Below, in pieces: positions 31,436 to 33,556 of a stretch of DNA of 33,556 bases (positions are counted from its first letter, which is position 1; each line of letters starts with the position of its first letter). Origin of the DNA: Candidatus Iainarchaeum sp. (lineage in GTDB: Archaea > Iainarchaeota > Iainarchaeia > Iainarchaeales > JAFGBZ01); the NCBI GenBank assembly GCA_016932875.1, contig JAFGBZ010000062.1, positions 1-33,556 of the forward strand, read 5' to 3'. Under the pieces are notes generated by a model. That model made no database searches. It was not told where the DNA came from and saw nothing but the letters and a program-made list of their open reading frames with translations. The position numbers and the translations under genes were made by a program.

Positions 31436-32956
31436 TTTTACTGCTTCATCTTTGTTTTCTTCAAATCTTTTTGCTTCATCTTCTAAAGTAACTGAATGCC
31501 TTGATTCAGGAGAATTTCTTTTTCTTACACTGAAAAAAAGAGGATAATTAACTCCTTCACCAATAATTAATGCTTCTCCAACTCTTAAAGAAGTAATCAT
31601 GTCTTTTGAATTTGAATCAATTCCTTCAGCGCTTTTACCAATATGATCCAAATCATAAGGATTAGTAATTCGTAAAATAATGTTTGTATTACACTGGCTT
31701 AAAGCAGTAGCACTTAATTTAATCGGACGCTGAGAAATTAAACACAATGAAGCGCCAAACTTTCTTCCTTCTCTTGCAATTGTTTCAATAATGCTTCTGC
31801 AAATTGCATTCTCATAAGAAGCACCTTCAGGAACAAACTGATGAGCTTCCTCTAAAACCAATAAATAAGGAGGAACTGTTTTTTTTCTGCGTTCATTAAA
31901 TAATTTTGAAGCAAAAAAAGTAACTAAAATCTGTTTCTTGCGTAAATCAATTATATCACTTAAATCAACTACAACTAAATGCCCTGGCTTAATTAAATCA
32001 ATAACTGAAACAGAATCAGTTTTAGAAAATAAACCAAGAGCATGAAGTGAATCAATCCAAGAAATTAAAGCGCTTTTGGTTTTATCATTCATTTCATCAT
32101 CTTTAAATAATTCTGATTTAACTGAATGAAAATCAAATGGCCCTAATCCTTCCTTCATTTCTTTTTTAAGTTTTAAAATCACTTTATCTAATTCACGGAA
32201 CTGTTGCGCAGAAATATTAGGCAGAAAAGAAGCAATCATTCCAGGAGAAAGATTTGAAACACCTATTTTGAAATCTCTTCCATTAATAATTCTGGTTTGA
32301 GTTGAATAATCTTTTTCACCTTTTTCAGGTTTTAAAGCAAAAGAACTGTATTCACCATGAACATCTAAAATAATTGTTGCAATTCTTCCGGCATCTTTTT
32401 TTCTGGAAAGAATTTCCTCTAATAAAACACTCATACAATAACTTTTTCCTGCACCACTCATTGCAAGCAAAGCCAAATGCTTTTGAAGCAGTTTAGTTAA
32501 ATTTAATTTCACTGGAATTTCATGAAAAGGAACTTCTCCTAACAATAAACCGTTTTCTTTATCAAAACCTAAAAATTTTTCCAATATTTTTTCATCAGCA
32601 ATTTTAACTTTATCTCCAGGACTTGGAGGAAAAGTAGGACGCTTAAGCATTCCATTAGAATACACTCCTAAAGGCCTTGTTTGTGCAACCAAATATTCCC
32701 ATTCTTCTGCAGGAAAAGAATCAAATAATTTTCTTCCCTGAGATTCAAATTCTTTTACTGCCTCGCTTCTTTCAAAATAACGATTTGATTTCACTAAATT
32801 AACAACCAAAGCAACAAGAATTCCTTCAGCATAATTAATTTCAACAAACTGTCCGCGATGAACTTTTCCTTTACTTACAACAAAATCCAAAGCACTTGGA
32901 CTTGGCCCTAAAGGACTTGAAACAACTGTACCAATTTCTTCAATCAAAAAAATCAC
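31415..32956 (-). CDS. herA: HerA-family hexameric DNA helicase/translocase
   Basis: ATP-driven DNA translocase that acts with NurA in end resection alongside Mre11-Rad50. The 513 residues begin with a HAS-barrel domain (IGTVVSSPLGPSPSALDFVV), then the RecA-like motor with Walker A LLAMSGAGKSYCMSVLLEE and Walker B IILDVHGEYSS. LLVLEEAHQFVPE, the REGRKFGASLCLISQRP segment and IILRITNPYDLDHI follow. It starts at GTG, overlapping the second zinc-ribbon gene by 4 bases. No nurA is in the window. The 3' end is duplicated beyond a hairpin element. Confidence 0.92.
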   Translation of the reverse strand: MIFLIEEIGTVVSSPLGPSPSALDFVVSKGKVHRGQFVEINYAEGILVALVVNLVKSNRYFERSEAVKEFESQGRKLFDSFPAEEWEYLVAQTRPLGVYSNGMLKRPTFPPSPGDKVKIADEKILEKFLGFDKENGLLLGEVPFHEIPVKLNLTKLLQKHLALLAMSGAGKSYCMSVLLEEILSRKKDAGRIATIILDVHGEYSSFALKPEKGEKDYSTQTRIINGRDFKIGVSNLSPGMIASFLPNISAQQFRELDKVILKLKKEMKEGLGPFDFHSVKSELFKDDEMNDKTKSALISWIDSLHALGLFSKTDSVSVIDLIKPGHLVVVDLSDIIDLRKKQILVTFFASKLFNERRKKTVPPYLLVLEEAHQFVPEGASYENAICRSIIETIAREGRKFGASLCLISQRPIKLSATALSQCNTNIILRITNPYDLDHIGKSAEGIDSNSKDMITSLRVGEALIIGEGVNYPLFFSVRKRNSPESRHSVTLEDEAKRFEENKDEAVKEAEDFL

Positions 32957-33159
32957 TTTAATTTTTCATTTAAATTTTTTTTAAAATTATTAATAAACTT
33001 ATAATCGCCTTCCAATACAATTCCAGAATAACCACAATCCATGCAGTTATGCAACTGCCCAAAAGGATAACCTTGTGCATTAAATACATGCTTTAAATTA
33101 ACTGAACTGCATTTAGGGCAAAACAAAAAAACTTTTTCAGAATTACTTTTTTCCTTCAC
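32953..33159 (-). CDS. Zinc-ribbon protein B (herA operon)
   Basis: The 68 residues contain LFCPKCSSVNL and HNCMDCGYSG, two CxxC knuckles forming one zinc ribbon, followed by EGDYKFINNFKKNL. It is a paralogue of the next gene upstream, which ends EGDYKFINEFKRNL, so the pair arose by tandem duplication. The start is GTG and overlaps the upstream gene by 17 bases; the 3' end overlaps the herA start (GTGA). Tight packing suggests the ribbons act with HerA, but the function is unknown. Confidence 0.78.
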   Translation of the reverse strand: MKEKSNSEKVFLFCPKCSSVNLKHVFNAQGYPFGQLHNCMDCGYSGIVLEGDYKFINNFKKNLNEKLK

Positions 33160-33328
33160 TTAAATTCCTCTTAAATTCATTAATAAACTTATAATCTCCT
33201 TCCATTGCAAAACCAGTAAAACCGCATTTCTTGCATTTAAACTGTCCTGATTGAAAACCAATAAATTCTTCTAATTCAGTTGAACCGCATCTCGGACAAA
33301 ACCTTGAAACAGGAAGTTTAGGCTCCAT
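33143..33328 (-). CDS. Zinc-ribbon protein A (first gene of herA operon)
   Basis: The 61-residue product has RFCPRCGSTEL and FKCKKCGFTG as two CxxC knuckles of a zinc ribbon, then the tail EGDYKFINEFKRNLSE shared with its neighbour. It is the first gene of a three-gene overlapping operon ending with herA. Its ATG lies 23 bases after a TTTTTAAA TATA box with the shared upstream motif, consistent with a leaderless transcript. Confidence 0.8.
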   Translation of the reverse strand: MEPKLPVSRFCPRCGSTELEEFIGFQSGQFKCKKCGFTGFAMEGDYKFINEFKRNLSEGKK

Positions 33329-33351
33329 GAAAAAGAAATGAATGAAAGTAA

Positions 33352-33384
33352 TTTAAAAAGATTTAGGAAGCACTTTGCCGGTGC
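33352..33384 (-). promoter_or_regulatory. Shared motif + TATA promoter of the zinc ribbon-herA operon
   Basis: On the minus strand GCACCGGCAA (33384-33375), 15 bases including CTTCC, TTTTTAAA (33359-33352), then 23 bases to the ATG at 33328. This is the third instance of the promoter architecture seen at 23118 and 30784, with a 2-base shorter spacer. Confidence 0.68.
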
Positions 33385-33386
33385 CA

Positions 33387-33452
33387 AGCTTTCTTTTTAG
33401 AAAAAAGAAAGCTGTGTTCGCAAAGAAAAAATGAATTTCGCAAGCGAAATTC
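33387..33452 (+). repeat. AT-rich two-hairpin repeat, copy 2
   Basis: Perfect 12-base stem AGCTTTCTTTTT with loop AGA, a TGTTCGC linker and A-run, then a 9-base stem GAATTTCGC/GCGAAATTC with loop AA, then AAAAG. It matches copy 1 at 25925-25989 in order, loop and linker, with compensatory stem changes. It lies 2 bases upstream of the motif in the herA operon promoter. The remaining 104 bases to the window end hold no gene I can support. Confidence 0.6.
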
Positions 33453-33556
33453 AAAAGAAACCAAATCGATTTAAATTAATTTAGCAAATAAAAATAAATA
33501 TTGAATGTGAAAGCTTCCACCTACTAACTGAAAAAATTTGTTAAGCCAAACCCATT

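Noticed and set aside
33433-33486. Short plus-strand ORF MNFASEIQKKPNRFKLI
   Set aside because: It lies in the second hairpin of the AT-rich repeat, has no ribosome-binding site and is only 17 codons.
1-33556. CRISPR array, transposase, integrase, rRNA or replication origin
   Set aside because: No regularly spaced repeats, no recombinase-type ORF, no rRNA-like stretch and no origin-binding-box cluster could be recognised anywhere in the window.

Overview
This window looks like chromosomal DNA from an archaeon with a very AT-rich genome. The archaeal assignment rests on RpoK, ribosomal protein eS17, aEF-1beta, aPelota, ABCE1, Taw3, an archaeal-type CCA-adding enzyme, class III (type IV pilin) signal peptides, HerA and Rad50. 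Small intergenic gaps, frequent TTG/GTG starts, apparently leaderless genes and short orphan operons would suit a DPANN-type lineage (Diapherotrites or a relative), but that placement is a guess from style, not from a marker phylogeny.

Layout. 1-3.2 kb: end of an unknown gene, a TctA-like permease, a JAMM/MPN metalloprotease and iPGM. 3.2-4.8 kb: four overlapping small pilin-like genes. 4.8-7.7 kb: an asparagine synthetase with a degenerate glutaminase domain, then TrpB2 with a strong terminator. 7.7-10.6 kb: divergent ABCE1 and aPelota, the two ribosome-splitting partners. 10.6-16.7 kb: a membrane-anchored Holliday-resolvase-like nuclease, an unknown small protein, Elp3 behind a secreted protein, Taw3, ThpR and a type IV pilus/secretion ATPase. 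16.7-20.3 kb: CCA enzyme, cyclic-2,3-diphosphoglycerate synthetase family protein, tRNA-Gly(TCC), thymidylate kinase. 20.3-26.1 kb: a SERCA-like Ca2+ ATPase, tRNA-Gly(CCC), an HTH-LAGLIDADG protein, tRNA-Gly(GCC), a secreted transglutaminase and tRNA-Arg(TCG). 26.1-29.2 kb: zinc finger plus aEF-1beta, Rad50, and rpoK-eS17 on the other strand. 29.2-33.6 kb: an apparently inactivated family-B DNA polymerase, two tiny ORFs, and a zinc ribbon-zinc ribbon-HerA operon.

The most interesting signal is regulatory. Three genes or operons (HTH-LAGLIDADG, the dead PolB, and zinc ribbons-HerA) share a long asymmetric promoter motif, GCACCGGCAA followed by a CTTCC-containing half. It sits 15-17 bases upstream of an identical TTTTTAAA TATA box, which lies 21-23 bases before the start codon. 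This looks like a small DNA-processing regulon. The HTH-LAGLIDADG protein is an attractive, unproven candidate for its regulator, since its own gene carries the motif and the site has the length and asymmetry LAGLIDADG proteins read.

A second layer is a set of small structured repeats. Three GC-rich double-hairpin elements (about 47-62 bases) show compensatory stem changes. Two of them sit exactly at the 3' ends of protein genes (aEF-1beta and HerA) and are flanked by 21- and 15-base direct repeats that duplicate the gene terminus. A different AT-rich two-hairpin element occurs beside tRNA-Arg and upstream of the HerA operon. No CRISPR array, rRNA, transposase or integrase was seen.
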